A stretch of DNA of 64,000 bases, from assembly GCA_017469565.1 (NCBI GenBank), contig JAFUGC010000028.1, forward strand, positions 1 to 64,000. The letters run 5' to 3'. The translations under genes and the position numbers were made by a program. The first letter of the stretch is position 1, and each line of letters starts with the position of its first letter. Of the stretch, positions 1 through 7,711 are shown one piece after another. Origin of the DNA: Clostridia bacterium. Its GTDB lineage: Bacteria; Bacillota; Clostridia; TANB77; UBA1234. The notes under the pieces were generated by a model. The model made no database searches and was not told where the DNA came from. It saw nothing but the letters and a program-made list of their open reading frames with translations.

Positions 1-143
1 CGATAGAGGCATTAGAGACACATGGACTATGGGGTGGGCTTTGGCTTACTTTTTGCAGAATCCTAAGGTGTAATCCTTGGGCAAAGGGCGGTTATGATCC
101 AGTTCCAGTAAAAAATACAAAGGGAAAAGAGGAAATATTATGA
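1..143 (+). CDS. yidD: Membrane protein insertion efficiency factor YidD, C-terminal part (cut by window edge)
   Basis: Reading from base 3 gives an open frame of about 46 residues to the TGA at 141-143. It carries the YidD signature: HG.WGG.W, then R.LRCNPW, GGYDPVP. YidD is a small membrane-associated protein that assists YidC-dependent membrane insertion. It normally sits in the rnpA-yidD-yidC block, and here only its end is visible. The stop overlaps the ATG of the next gene (ATGA), which suggests translational coupling to pilT, an unusual neighbour. The family call is confident; the upstream context is not visible. Confidence 0.85.
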   Translation, partial: IEALETHGLWGGLWLTFCRILRCNPWAKGGYDPVPVKNTKGKEEIL

Positions 144-1243
144 TTGATGTACAAGAGATATTTGCTAAGGGAATAGAATTAAATGCATCAGATATCCATA
201 TTGTGGAAGGGGTAAGACCTGTTTTTAGAATTAACAGAGAATTAATAGAAATGCAAGGAGTTTCTCCACTGAATGTGAATGACATCTATGAAGTATATAA
301 TTTCTTTCTAAAGGATAATGAAGGAATGAAACGAATATTCGAAGAGGAAAAAAGATTGGATATCAATTATGAGGTGAATGATACGAGGCTTCGTGTCAAT
401 GTATCCTTTTCCAACGGTGTTCCCGTTTTTACAGCTAGAACAATTCGAAAAGAATTACCTAAATTCAGAGATTTAGGATTGCCAGAGGTGGTAAGAAAAA
501 ATGCATTACTTCCCCAAGGTTTAATTCTTGTAACAGGAAAATCGAATTCAGGAAAAACAACCACTTTAAACGCACTTGTGAATGAAATTAATCAAACGGA
601 AAACAAAAAGATACTGATGTTAGAAAATCCAGTGGAATACATGCATACATCCCAAAAGTCATTAATTGTACAAAAAGAGGTAGGACCAGGAAAGGATTGT
701 ATTTCTTTTAGTAGTGGTACAATCAATGCACTAAGAGAAGATTGTGATATTCTTGTTATTGGAGAAATCAGAGATAGAAGCACCATGGATGCTGCATTAG
801 AACTTGCAGAATCAGGACATCTTGTAATTGGTACTATGCATACAAGGTCATGCGCAGAAACAATTGATAGGGTATTAAACTTTTATGATTTGTCAGATCA
901 ATTAACCATAAAATATATGTTCTCTTCCGTTTTAAGAGTTGTTGTGGCTCAAAGACTCATTAAGGGAAAAGAAAATAATTTAGTTATGGTTCCAGAAATC
1001 ATGATTGTAGACGATGTAGTAGCTGGACTAATTAGAAAGGATAAATTCAGTAAATCAGAAATTGAAGATGCCATCCAGTCAAGGTTTGATAAAGGTAGCA
1101 TTAGTTTTGTGAATTCCCTTGCAAATGCAGTAAATAGGGGGCAAATCACCTTGGAACAGGCTAAAATGCAGCTTGAAGATTCTAAGGTTGAAAATTTAAA
1201 TAGAATTATAGCTGGAACAAGAATCGGATTTAACAGATTTTAG
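140..1243 (+). CDS. pilT: Type IV pilus retraction ATPase PilT
   Basis: This 367-aa protein is the hexameric ATPase that drives type IV pilus retraction at the inner face of the membrane. Visible motifs are an N-terminal SDIH segment (residues 17-20), Walker A GKSNSGKT (133-140), an Asp box around LENPVEY (161-167), Walker [11 protein letters not shown] (203-212) and a His box [11 protein letters not shown] (225-235). Length matches the PilT family (about 345-370). It overlaps yidD by four bases, and no other pilus assembly gene is adjacent. The only other pilus-like gene here is the pilin-like one at 22540. PilT-type is favoured over PilB/GspE because the protein is short and lacks a tetracysteine zinc motif. 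Confidence 0.9.
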   Translation: MIDVQEIFAKGIELNASDIHIVEGVRPVFRINRELIEMQGVSPLNVNDIYEVYNFFLKDNEGMKRIFEEEKRLDINYEVNDTRLRVNVSFSNGVPVFTARTIRKELPKFRDLGLPEVVRKNALLPQGLILVTGKSNSGKTTTLNALVNEINQTENKKILMLENPVEYMHTSQKSLIVQKEVGPGKDCISFSSGTINALREDCDILVIGEIRDRSTMDAALELAESGHLVIGTMHTRSCAETIDRVLNFYDLSDQLTIKYMFSSVLRVVVAQRLIKGKENNLVMVPEIMIVDDVVAGLIRKDKFSKSEIEDAIQSRFDKGSISFVNSLANAVNRGQITLEQAKMQLEDSKVENLNRIIAGTRIGFNRF

Positions 1244-1263
1244 AAGTAGATAGCATTCCAAGG

Positions 1264-1292
1264 TTGACATAAAAGCGGATTTGATATATAAT
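1264..1292 (+). promoter_or_regulatory. Sigma-A type promoter upstream of 1352
   Basis: TTGACA at 1264-1269, a 17-base spacer, and TATAAT at 1287-1292 form a consensus match. It lies just after the pilT stop and drives the next gene independently. Confidence 0.8.
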
Positions 1293-1351
1293 GCAAGAAC
1301 ATAGCTTGAGTACAAGCAAGTATAGGTAAAGGGTGTTTTTAGGTGGGAAGA

Positions 1352-2083
1352 ATGGGTGAAGAACAAATCATAACACGAGAAAAATATTCCCAGAATAAAA
1401 ATACAAATGATAAGGTCATCATCATACTGATGATAGTGTTATTAATTTCATCATTTTTGGTGTTTCAATCAAGCATTACAAAAGCTCAAAATTCAACAGA
1501 TGATTTACTATCTATGGAAAGTCCTATTCAAAATAATTTAGTAAGTAGAGTAATTCATTCCGAAAAAATTAACGGCATTGATGTTACTATTACGAATCTT
1601 GCTAAATATCAAATATCGGGTAGAGTAGTGGCAGAATATGACTATACTTCAGGAGTTGCAGGCATTGTGCAAGCCATCTCTAGCAAAGATTATTATAATG
1701 ATATATCATGTAAAGATGTTGCAATTGCGTATGGACCAATGGCCTTATTAGAGAATCATCGTAGGATGCAGTATATCATGTCAGGCTCAAGGAGAGTATT
1801 ATATACCATTAAAGATACTTCTTTAGTTCAAGATGTTGGAACGATAGAAACAGTTGGTCCGTATATTACCAATAATCATTTGATTGCCTCAAATACTAAG
1901 ATTTTAGATTTAATTAAGAAAATAGATAAAGATGACTATGTTCAAATTACAGGATACTTAGTGAGAGTAGAATGGGAAAAAGGAATGTATAGGTATGTTT
2001 TAGAAAGTAGTATGTCCCGAGAAGATACTGGAAGTAATGCTTGTGAAGTAATTTATGTAGAAGATGTGAAATGGATTAAATAG
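1352..2083 (+). CDS. Membrane-anchored protein of unknown function
   Basis: About 243 aa. A basic/polar N-terminus is followed by one hydrophobic segment (roughly residues 25-43, rich in I, L and V), then an exported or extracytoplasmic domain. The C-terminal part has ITNNHL, GYLV and DTGSNACEVIYVED. From memory this resembles a widespread uncharacterised family with NNHL and R.DTG.GACE-IYV-D signatures, but no function is known to me. I chose ATG 1352 because AGGTGG at 1341-1346 is well placed; an in-frame GTG at 1343 is possible. The gene has its own promoter at 1264 and a terminator at 2091. It follows pilT, but nothing in the sequence links it to pili. Confidence 0.6.
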   Translation: MGEEQIITREKYSQNKNTNDKVIIILMIVLLISSFLVFQSSITKAQNSTDDLLSMESPIQNNLVSRVIHSEKINGIDVTITNLAKYQISGRVVAEYDYTSGVAGIVQAISSKDYYNDISCKDVAIAYGPMALLENHRRMQYIMSGSRRVLYTIKDTSLVQDVGTIETVGPYITNNHLIASNTKILDLIKKIDKDDYVQITGYLVRVEWEKGMYRYVLESSMSREDTGSNACEVIYVEDVKWIK

Positions 2084-2090
2084 TAAAAAG

Positions 2091-2127
2091 AAAAACAAGT
2101 GCTTCTATAATAGAAGCACTTGTTTTT
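2091..2127. terminator. Bidirectional intrinsic terminator
   Basis: A 16-base inverted repeat (2091-2106 with 2112-2127) has a 5-base loop. It is flanked by T runs on one side and A runs on the other, so it can stop both converging genes (1352 plus strand, 2722 minus strand). Confidence 0.85.
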
Positions 2128-2128
2128 G

Positions 2129-2722
2129 TTAAACCTTATATGCCAGCTTTGTGCCAGCATATTCCGCCGAAGTAACAGTATTTTTGTCGGTGACAAAAAA
2201 CTGATACAATGCTTCCAATTTCTTATTTTTCTCTTGGAAAGCACCGGGCTTCTCTGGTCCTCTTGGAACCATGTGCTGATATTTGGAGCATTCCTCAACT
2301 AGGAGATACTGATTCCCAGTATGAGCATTGAATACTTCTATTCCTTTTTGGATGAAAGGATATTTTTCAATCCGTTTGATGTCCTGGAAAAACACATTAC
2401 CGTATTCATCCTTGTCCGCACTTTCTGCAAAACGGTCAAAGACTTTTGGACACTCCACGCATCCACAAGAACAAGTACCACATATATGTGTCATTCCATT
2501 TATCCCTGATAAGTCTGCCAGCTTAGGAATCTTGGCCGCCTTAATGGCACCATTGCATTTTACAAATGCATAGGTGTGCTTCAACTTATGCTGACAGTAT
2601 AACCTTCGAATTTTTCCCAAAAGCTCTGAGGAAATCACGCAAAGGGGAAACACATTGGTTATTCCATCATCTAACCGCATAATAATCCCATTTTCAGTAA
2701 TCCTAAAAGTCTTTCTCGCCAT
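2129..2722 (-). CDS. Unknown protein with a clustered-cysteine motif
   Basis: 197 aa, read on the minus strand from ATG at 2722, with AAAGGAG a few bases upstream. I do not recognise the family. The middle contains CGTCSCGCVEC (C-x2-C-x-C-x-C-x2-C, about residues 82-92), with further single cysteines at about 43, 55 and 145. This suggests a metal- or Fe-S-binding knob. There is no signal peptide or membrane segment. The gene is monocistronic between terminators, and its codons (CGG, CTG, AAG, GAC, GTG) are less AT-biased than the neighbours, which could mean recent acquisition. The function is unknown. Confidence 0.55.
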   Translation of the reverse strand: MARKTFRITENGIIMRLDDGITNVFPLCVISSELLGKIRRLYCQHKLKHTYAFVKCNGAIKAAKIPKLADLSGINGMTHICGTCSCGCVECPKVFDRFAESADKDEYGNVFFQDIKRIEKYPFIQKGIEVFNAHTGNQYLLVEECSKYQHMVPRGPEKPGAFQEKNKKLEALYQFFVTDKNTVTSAEYAGTKLAYKV

Positions 2723-2847
2723 CGATAAGCTCTCCTTTCATTTTGCCTAATGAGGCATTCGTCCTATAAGTTTACACCAACGTCATTATTATAACACATT
2801 ATGTAAATTTAATCAATAAATGATAAAGAATTTTTAAATATAAAAAT

Positions 2848-2867
2848 AGGAGATACATGCATCTCCT
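2848..2867 (-). terminator. Probable terminator of the DUF1538 operon
   Basis: A 7-bp inverted repeat (2848-2854 with 2861-2867) is followed, reading on the minus strand, by a T-rich stretch. It lies just after the stop of the 43-aa gene. Confidence 0.55.
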
Positions 2868-2876
2868 AAATTTCTT

Positions 2877-3008
2877 TTAGCTAAATTTATACATACCAAA
2901 AGCGATGGCACCGATAATTAATATTATTTTAACAATCGGTCCAAATAATAAAAATGCTGTAATATAAAGGATAGCACACCCTGCAATAATCGCCCATTTC
3001 TTTTCCAT
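2877..3008 (-). CDS. 43-aa membrane peptide downstream of the P-II-like gene
   Basis: ATG at 3006-3008 (minus strand) is preceded by a GGGGGA Shine-Dalgarno, and a 43-codon frame ends at 2877. The product starts MEKKWAII and is almost entirely hydrophobic, with two short I/L/F/G-rich segments split by GPIVK. It could be one or two membrane spans. The gene sits 16 bases after the P-II-like stop and before the operon terminator, so it is likely co-transcribed. It may be a small subunit or regulator of the DUF1538 membrane protein, which is inference from position only. Confidence 0.6.
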   Translation of the reverse strand: MEKKWAIIAGCAILYITAFLLFGPIVKIILIIGAIAFGMYKFS

Positions 3009-3024
3009 CAAAAATCCCCCTTTT

Positions 3025-3666
3025 TTAATCTATTTTCATCACAGGCAGTGAAAATAAGACAGAGCCGGAAGGTGTTCCGGCACCAGCGTTTTCCATGACT
3101 GCTTTCATAATGGCATCTCTTTTTTCCCTTTCTGTAACGATGAAAATCATTTCCTTTTCAGCGCCAACAGTAACACCAAAAAATTTTTCGGCATCTCCCA
3201 CACCAGTTCCTCTGGCATGAATGACCGTTCCACCCGGTGCTCCAGCTTTTCTTGCAATCTCCATCACAGTATCAACAAAACCTCTATTAATTACAATTAA
3301 GATAAGTTCATCTGCAAATTTATAATGATTGGCTTGTCCCTCATTTTGGGGAATATTAGTATTTTCTAAATTTTCCATCATATTTTTTCCTCCTACACTA
3401 CTAATGGGAACAGCAAAAGAAAAGCTGTCTTTGATTTTTTTATTTAATCCTTTACTAACCTTCATGGCGAGCTCTACGGGAAGCATACTAAAAGCAATAC
3501 ACTTTTCTTTTTCTGCCACCCCAAGATAATTTAACATACTGTCCGTGGCGGTTCCGCGAGCATACCTTCCAAAAGTCATAGAAACCCCATTTTGTCCAAA
3601 GTAAGATATCATATCTTCGCTATATTTTCTTTGTACAATTGTTATCATTAATACTAATTTAAGCAA
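3025..3666 (-). CDS. P-II-like regulator, two tandem P-II-type modules
   Basis: The C-terminal half (from about residue 115) has the P-II pattern: a strand with ELILIVINRG, then RKAGAPGGTVIHARGTG, then a closing strand EKEMIFIV. The N-terminal half looks like a diverged second copy. The family is a small trimeric signalling protein that binds ATP/ADP or other nucleotides and controls transporters. I place the start at TTG 3666, since GGGAGTGGG lies seven bases upstream. This gives 213 aa and a 13-base overlap with the DUF1538 gene. ATG 3648 is an alternative. Overlap and order imply it regulates that membrane protein. Confidence 0.8.
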   Translation of the reverse strand: MLKLVLMITIVQRKYSEDMISYFGQNGVSMTFGRYARGTATDSMLNYLGVAEKEKCIAFSMLPVELAMKVSKGLNKKIKDSFSFAVPISSVGGKNMMENLENTNIPQNEGQANHYKFADELILIVINRGFVDTVMEIARKAGAPGGTVIHARGTGVGDAEKFFGVTVGAEKEMIFIVTEREKRDAIMKAVMENAGAGTPSGSVLFSLPVMKID

Positions 3667-5183
3667 TTTTCCCACTCCCAATCGATTTCGATAATATCAT
3701 TTGTACCGACAGCACTAGCCATTTTGGCGATTCTGTTTTGCTTTAGTTTAAATATCAATCCACTAATTTGAATGGAGATAAGAGGCATCATAGCAATTAA
3801 CGCAATCACGCCAAAAGCATCTGTTAATATATTCCCTCCAATATTACTACAGATTCCAATGGAAAAAGGAATTAAAAATGTGGTGGTGATTGGACCAGTA
3901 GCAACTCCTCCAGAATCAAAGGCGATAGCAGTAAAAATTTTTGGCGTCCAAAAGGATAATAACAATGCTATGGCATATCCTGGTATTAATAAGTACATAA
4001 TAGAAAACTGCAAGAAAATTCTTAACATGGCTAGTCCAAGTGCTAAAGCAATACTAATAGAAAGATTGAATTTGATAGCTCTTTCTGGGATACCACCATC
4101 TGTTAAGTCTGAAATTTGTTTGACTAAGATTCCTACAGCAGGCTCAGCAATGACAATGAAATAACCAATCATCATTCCAATCGGAATGGCAATCCAACGG
4201 TATTCTAAAGTAGCAATTTTACTTCCAACAAAGTATCCAGTTGGTAAAAAGCCAATGTTTACACCTACTAAGAATAGGGCAAGTCCTAAAAAGGTATAGA
4301 TTAATCCTACCAAAATTTTGAAAAGTTCCTTTTTAGGAAGGCGGATGGCAAACACTTGATAAATAGCAAAAAATACAATGATAGGAATGAGTGCAATGCC
4401 CACTTCTTTTGCGTATTCAGGAAAAGCGTTTAAAAATGCAAGTCCAATTTCATGAGTGTCCATAAAGGACTTTATTTCATAAATAGCATAAGAAACATCT
4501 GTCAGTTTAAAAATCATACCCAGTATCAGCATGGTAATGATAGGACCAATAGAACAAAGGGCAATTAAACCAAAACTGTCATTTTCAGAATCAGAGCTTT
4601 CTCGCATGGAGGCGGCTCCCACTCCTAGTGCTAAGATAAATGGGACAGTGATAGGCCCTGTGGTAACACCACCAGAATCAAATGCCACTGCCCAAAACTC
4701 TTTAGGAACAAACTGCACCAGAAAGAATGTAATTCCATAAAAAATAAATAGTAAATAAGATAAAGGAACCTTAAAAATAATTCTCAAAAAAGCAATGACT
4801 AAGAAAATTCCCACACCAATTGCCACGGCCAAAGTGGTAATAAGTTCTGGAATGGCAGACACTTGTGTGGCAAGCACCTTTAAATCAGGCTCTGCAATGG
4901 TTATGATAGCACCTAATATGAAAATCACAACACAAATATAAAAAATATTTTTACTCTTAGCAATTCTTGCACCAATGCGCTCTCCAATAATGGACATGGC
5001 CATTTCTGCCCCTAAACTAAATAACCCAATCCCCACAATTACTAAAATGGCACCTATTAAAAAAAGTGTCATTAGCTCTGTTGGCAGTGGCGTAACCGTA
5101 AAGGAAAGTAATAGCACGATGAATGTAATGGGTAAAATTGCCGAAAGAGATTCTCTAATTTTACTTTTCACCTTTTCGTTCAC
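3654..5183 (-). CDS. DUF1538 family multi-spanning membrane protein
   Basis: 509 aa, GTG start at 5183 with AAGGAGA upstream. The protein is built of two similar halves. Each has a run of hydrophobic spans and an FDSGGV(T/A)TGPIT signature (about residues 167-178 and 418-429). This internal duplication with FDSGG.TTGP is the hallmark of DUF1538, predicted transporters that are commonly encoded next to a P-II protein. The substrate is unknown to me. The cognate P-II-like gene overlaps its 3' end and a 43-aa membrane peptide follows. Confidence 0.85.
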   Translation of the reverse strand: MNEKVKSKIRESLSAILPITFIVLLLSFTVTPLPTELMTLFLIGAILVIVGIGLFSLGAEMAMSIIGERIGARIAKSKNIFYICVVIFILGAIITIAEPDLKVLATQVSAIPELITTLAVAIGVGIFLVIAFLRIIFKVPLSYLLFIFYGITFFLVQFVPKEFWAVAFDSGGVTTGPITVPFILALGVGAASMRESSDSENDSFGLIALCSIGPIITMLILGMIFKLTDVSYAIYEIKSFMDTHEIGLAFLNAFPEYAKEVGIALIPIIVFFAIYQVFAIRLPKKELFKILVGLIYTFLGLALFLVGVNIGFLPTGYFVGSKIATLEYRWIAIPIGMMIGYFIVIAEPAVGILVKQISDLTDGGIPERAIKFNLSISIALALGLAMLRIFLQFSIMYLLIPGYAIALLLSFWTPKIFTAIAFDSGGVATGPITTTFLIPFSIGICSNIGGNILTDAFGVIALIAMMPLISIQISGLIFKLKQNRIAKMASAVGTNDIIEIDWEWENCLN

Positions 5184-5288
5184 TGAAATTTCTCCTTAGT
5201 TTTTAAAATCATTTCTTTTATATCATGCTAAAAGTATATCATTTCATATTGAAAATGAAAAGAAAAAAATATACTATATACAAAGAAG

Positions 5289-5368
5289 AGATGCAAAGAG
5301 GGACACCTTCCTTTTGCATGACGCAGAAAGATGCAAAGAGGGACACCTCCCTTTTGCATCACGTAGAA
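5289..5368. repeat. Two tandem 40-bp hairpin repeats before the flavoprotein start
   Basis: Units 5289-5328 and 5329-5368 differ at only a few bases. Each forms a stem of GATGCAAA..GGG with CCC..TTTGCATC and a short loop containing ACACC. They end 12 bases before the chosen ATG at 5381, so they lie in the leader or promoter-proximal region. They resemble other dispersed GGGAC-core hairpins in this window (see findings). Confidence 0.75.
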
Positions 5369-5380
5369 AGGTCTGGTTTT

Positions 5381-6937
5381 ATGAGAATTTCAAATATCAA
5401 GATATATGAGGACATCACGGAGGAAGAACTCTTAAAGAGAGTTTGCAAGAAAAATAAAATCAATCAAGCAGAAATTTCTTCATGGAAAATTTTCAAAAAA
5501 TCGATTGATGCTAGAGACAAGAAGGATGTTCACTATAACTATACGATAGATATTTTTAAGGTGGGTGAAGCAATACCAGAAGAGGACTTGTTAACAGTGG
5601 AGAATCCTCGTCTTTTATCCAAAAGGCCGGTTGTGATTGGTGCTGGTCCGGCGGGGTTATTTGCGGCATATACACTTGCATTAAATGGTGCAAAACCTAT
5701 TTTGTTGGAGCAAGGAAAGTGCGTGGAAGATAGGCAAAAAGATGTGGAAAATTTTATGAATCAAGGCGTATTGATTCCTAACTCTAATGTTCAGTTTGGA
5801 GAGGGCGGAGCAGGAACCTTTTCAGATGGTAAGCTGACAACGGGAGTCAATAATCCGCTCAATCGAACAGTGCTACAGACCTTTGTAAAGTTTGGGGCAC
5901 CAGAGCAAATTATGTATTTAAACAAGCCACATATTGGAACAGACCATTTAATCCATGTAGTGAAAAATATGCGTGAAGAGATCAAATGTTTAGGCGGTAC
6001 CGCGCTTTTTGAAACGAAGGTTGTCGGGATAGAATTGATGGACGCGCTGAAAGAAAATACGATGGAGAAAAAGATTGCAAGTGTTATTTTGGAAAATGGT
6101 CAGAAGATAGAAACGGAAATGGTTATTCTAGCAATTGGGCATAGTGCAAGGGACACTTTTGAGGAGCTATATGCAAAAGGAATCAAATTTGAACCAAAGC
6201 CATTTTCGGTTGGGGTTAGGATTGAACATAAGCAGGAGATGATAAATAAGTCACAATATGGTACGGATACCAAATTAAATCTTCCTCCTGCAGAATATAA
6301 ATTAGTCTATCATGCAGAGGATGGTAGAACTTGTTATACTTTTTGTATGTGCCCTGGAGGTACCGTCATGGCATCTTCTAGTGAGGAGGGGACCATTGTT
6401 ACAAATGGTATGAGTAAATTCGCAAGAGACGGAGAAAATGCCAATAGTGCGGTCCTAGTAAATGTGACACCAGAAGACTGCGTGGGTGACACTCCACTAA
6501 AAGGTATTTATTTTCAAAAAAAGCTAGAGGAAGAAGCCTTTCGATTGGCTGGATCTAATTATTATGCACCGATTCAAAGGGTGGAGGACTTTATTCATAA
6601 TCGTAAAAGTGAAAAAATTGGAGAAATAAAACCTTCTTACAGACCTGGAGTAAGTTTTACGAATTTAAATGATATTTTTCCCGAATTTGTTTCCAGAACA
6701 ATGAAAGAGGGAATTCTATATTTTGATAAGAAACTCAAAGGATTTGCAAATCCAGATGCTATCATGACGGGAGTAGAAACAAGAAGTTCGTCTCCAGTAA
6801 GAATTCCCAGAGATGAAAATCTAGAAGCAAATGTCAAAGGAATTTATCCTTGTGGGGAAGGTGCTGGATATGCGGGAGGCATTATGACGGCAGCAATGGA
6901 TGGTATTAAGGTAGCTAAAAAGATACTTGAAATGTGA
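5381..6937 (+). CDS. FAD-dependent oxidoreductase (COG2509-type flavoprotein)
   Basis: 518 aa from ATG 5381. The longer frame that opens at 5225 runs through the hairpin repeats and is unlikely to be translated. After about 75 residues comes a Rossmann FAD fold with VIGAGPAGLFAA, followed by QFGEGGAGTFSDGKL and, near the C-terminus, a PCGEGAGYAGGIMTAAMDG segment. This is the pattern of the large NAD(P)/FAD-dependent dehydrogenases annotated as uncharacterised FAD-dependent dehydrogenase. Substrate and partner are unknown. It appears monocistronic. Confidence 0.8.
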   Translation: MRISNIKIYEDITEEELLKRVCKKNKINQAEISSWKIFKKSIDARDKKDVHYNYTIDIFKVGEAIPEEDLLTVENPRLLSKRPVVIGAGPAGLFAAYTLALNGAKPILLEQGKCVEDRQKDVENFMNQGVLIPNSNVQFGEGGAGTFSDGKLTTGVNNPLNRTVLQTFVKFGAPEQIMYLNKPHIGTDHLIHVVKNMREEIKCLGGTALFETKVVGIELMDALKENTMEKKIASVILENGQKIETEMVILAIGHSARDTFEELYAKGIKFEPKPFSVGVRIEHKQEMINKSQYGTDTKLNLPPAEYKLVYHAEDGRTCYTFCMCPGGTVMASSSEEGTIVTNGMSKFARDGENANSAVLVNVTPEDCVGDTPLKGIYFQKKLEEEAFRLAGSNYYAPIQRVEDFIHNRKSEKIGEIKPSYRPGVSFTNLNDIFPEFVSRTMKEGILYFDKKLKGFANPDAIMTGVETRSSSPVRIPRDENLEANVKGIYPCGEGAGYAGGIMTAAMDGIKVAKKILEM

Positions 6938-7050
6938 CAAAAATCGTGCTATAATGACAAATGTTTTCACTCATTACAAAGCTTAATACCTGTTTTTTGT
7001 GTACAGAAAAATAGTGTATTTTGCAAATAAAAAAAGGAGGACTTTCTTTT

Positions 7051-7578
7051 ATGGCAACTAGTACTTTTCCGGAGGAAGTAAAGGACATTCGTAGTTTCAC
7101 ATGTTGGCTGCGGCTGAATCAAGTGTATGTGGAGAGTGAACTTTCGCAGCTTGATAGTCCCATTCCCAAAAGCAGGCGTGAAAAGGCAAAATTATTTGTC
7201 AAATGCCTTAGGCGGAATGGCCGGTGTTCGGACGAGAAGAATCCTTTAGAGCGGATTTTTGAACAGGATGGTGGCTATTTTGATAAGAATCTTGAATGGC
7301 TTAAGGCTTATCTTAGTGAGGAGCTTAAGTATTGCACCAGTTTCATCAGTGCTCTTGAAGATTCAAACACCAAAAATAATGAGGCGTATAGGCAAATGGA
7401 CCACATTGGTAATTTTTCTTCGGTAAGTGATACATGTCGTAACTGGATTCTGGCTACTAATGGAGTCATTAGTAGTTTCCGTAACACCAAAAAAGATATT
7501 GAAATTCTTTTGCGTGTTTTGGAGGAAGGGCAGCATTATGTTGATAGCCTTTACATAGAAAAGACGTGTGCCGCATAA
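7051..7578 (+). CDS. Unknown soluble protein, monocistronic orphan
   Basis: 175 aa from ATG 7051, with AGGAGG at a standard distance. A TTG at 7021 would add ten residues but precedes the Shine-Dalgarno. The product is mostly predicted helical, with basic residues in the first third (RREKAKLF, LRRNGR) and no signal, membrane span or known motif. CGG and CTG codons are common, unlike the flanking genes. It has a leader of roughly 90 bases and its own terminator at 7582. I do not recognise the family, and a foreign origin is possible. Confidence 0.5.
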   Translation: MATSTFPEEVKDIRSFTCWLRLNQVYVESELSQLDSPIPKSRREKAKLFVKCLRRNGRCSDEKNPLERIFEQDGGYFDKNLEWLKAYLSEELKYCTSFISALEDSNTKNNEAYRQMDHIGNFSSVSDTCRNWILATNGVISSFRNTKKDIEILLRVLEEGQHYVDSLYIEKTCAA

Positions 7579-7581
7579 AAT

Positions 7582-7617
7582 AAAAAAGCGTGGGTTTTAT
7601 TACCCGCGTTTTTTTAT
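7582..7617 (+). terminator. Intrinsic terminator
   Basis: A GCGTGGG/CCCGCG stem is flanked by an A run and an eight-T run directly after the 7578 stop. Confidence 0.85.
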
Positions 7618-7639
7618 TTTTCCTTACGGACTCCCTACA

Positions 7640-7668
7640 TTGACAATATTTTTTGAATAAGATATAAT
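7640..7668 (+). promoter_or_regulatory. Sigma-A type promoter for the acyl-CoA synthetase unit
   Basis: TTGACA 7640-7645, 17-base spacer, TATAAT 7663-7668. A perfect consensus pair 44 bases before the ATG at 7712. Confidence 0.85.
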
Positions 7669-7711
7669 TGGAAATTAGTTGAATAAAAAAGGTAATGAAA
7701 GGAGCTCAGTT

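Noticed and set aside
3772-4164. 130-aa plus-strand ORF inside the DUF1538 gene
   Set aside because: Shadow of the minus-strand gene; no SD and typical antisense composition.
5225-5380. N-terminal extension of the flavoprotein through the hairpin repeats
   Set aside because: It would translate the two hairpin units; ATG 5381 starts the family homology.
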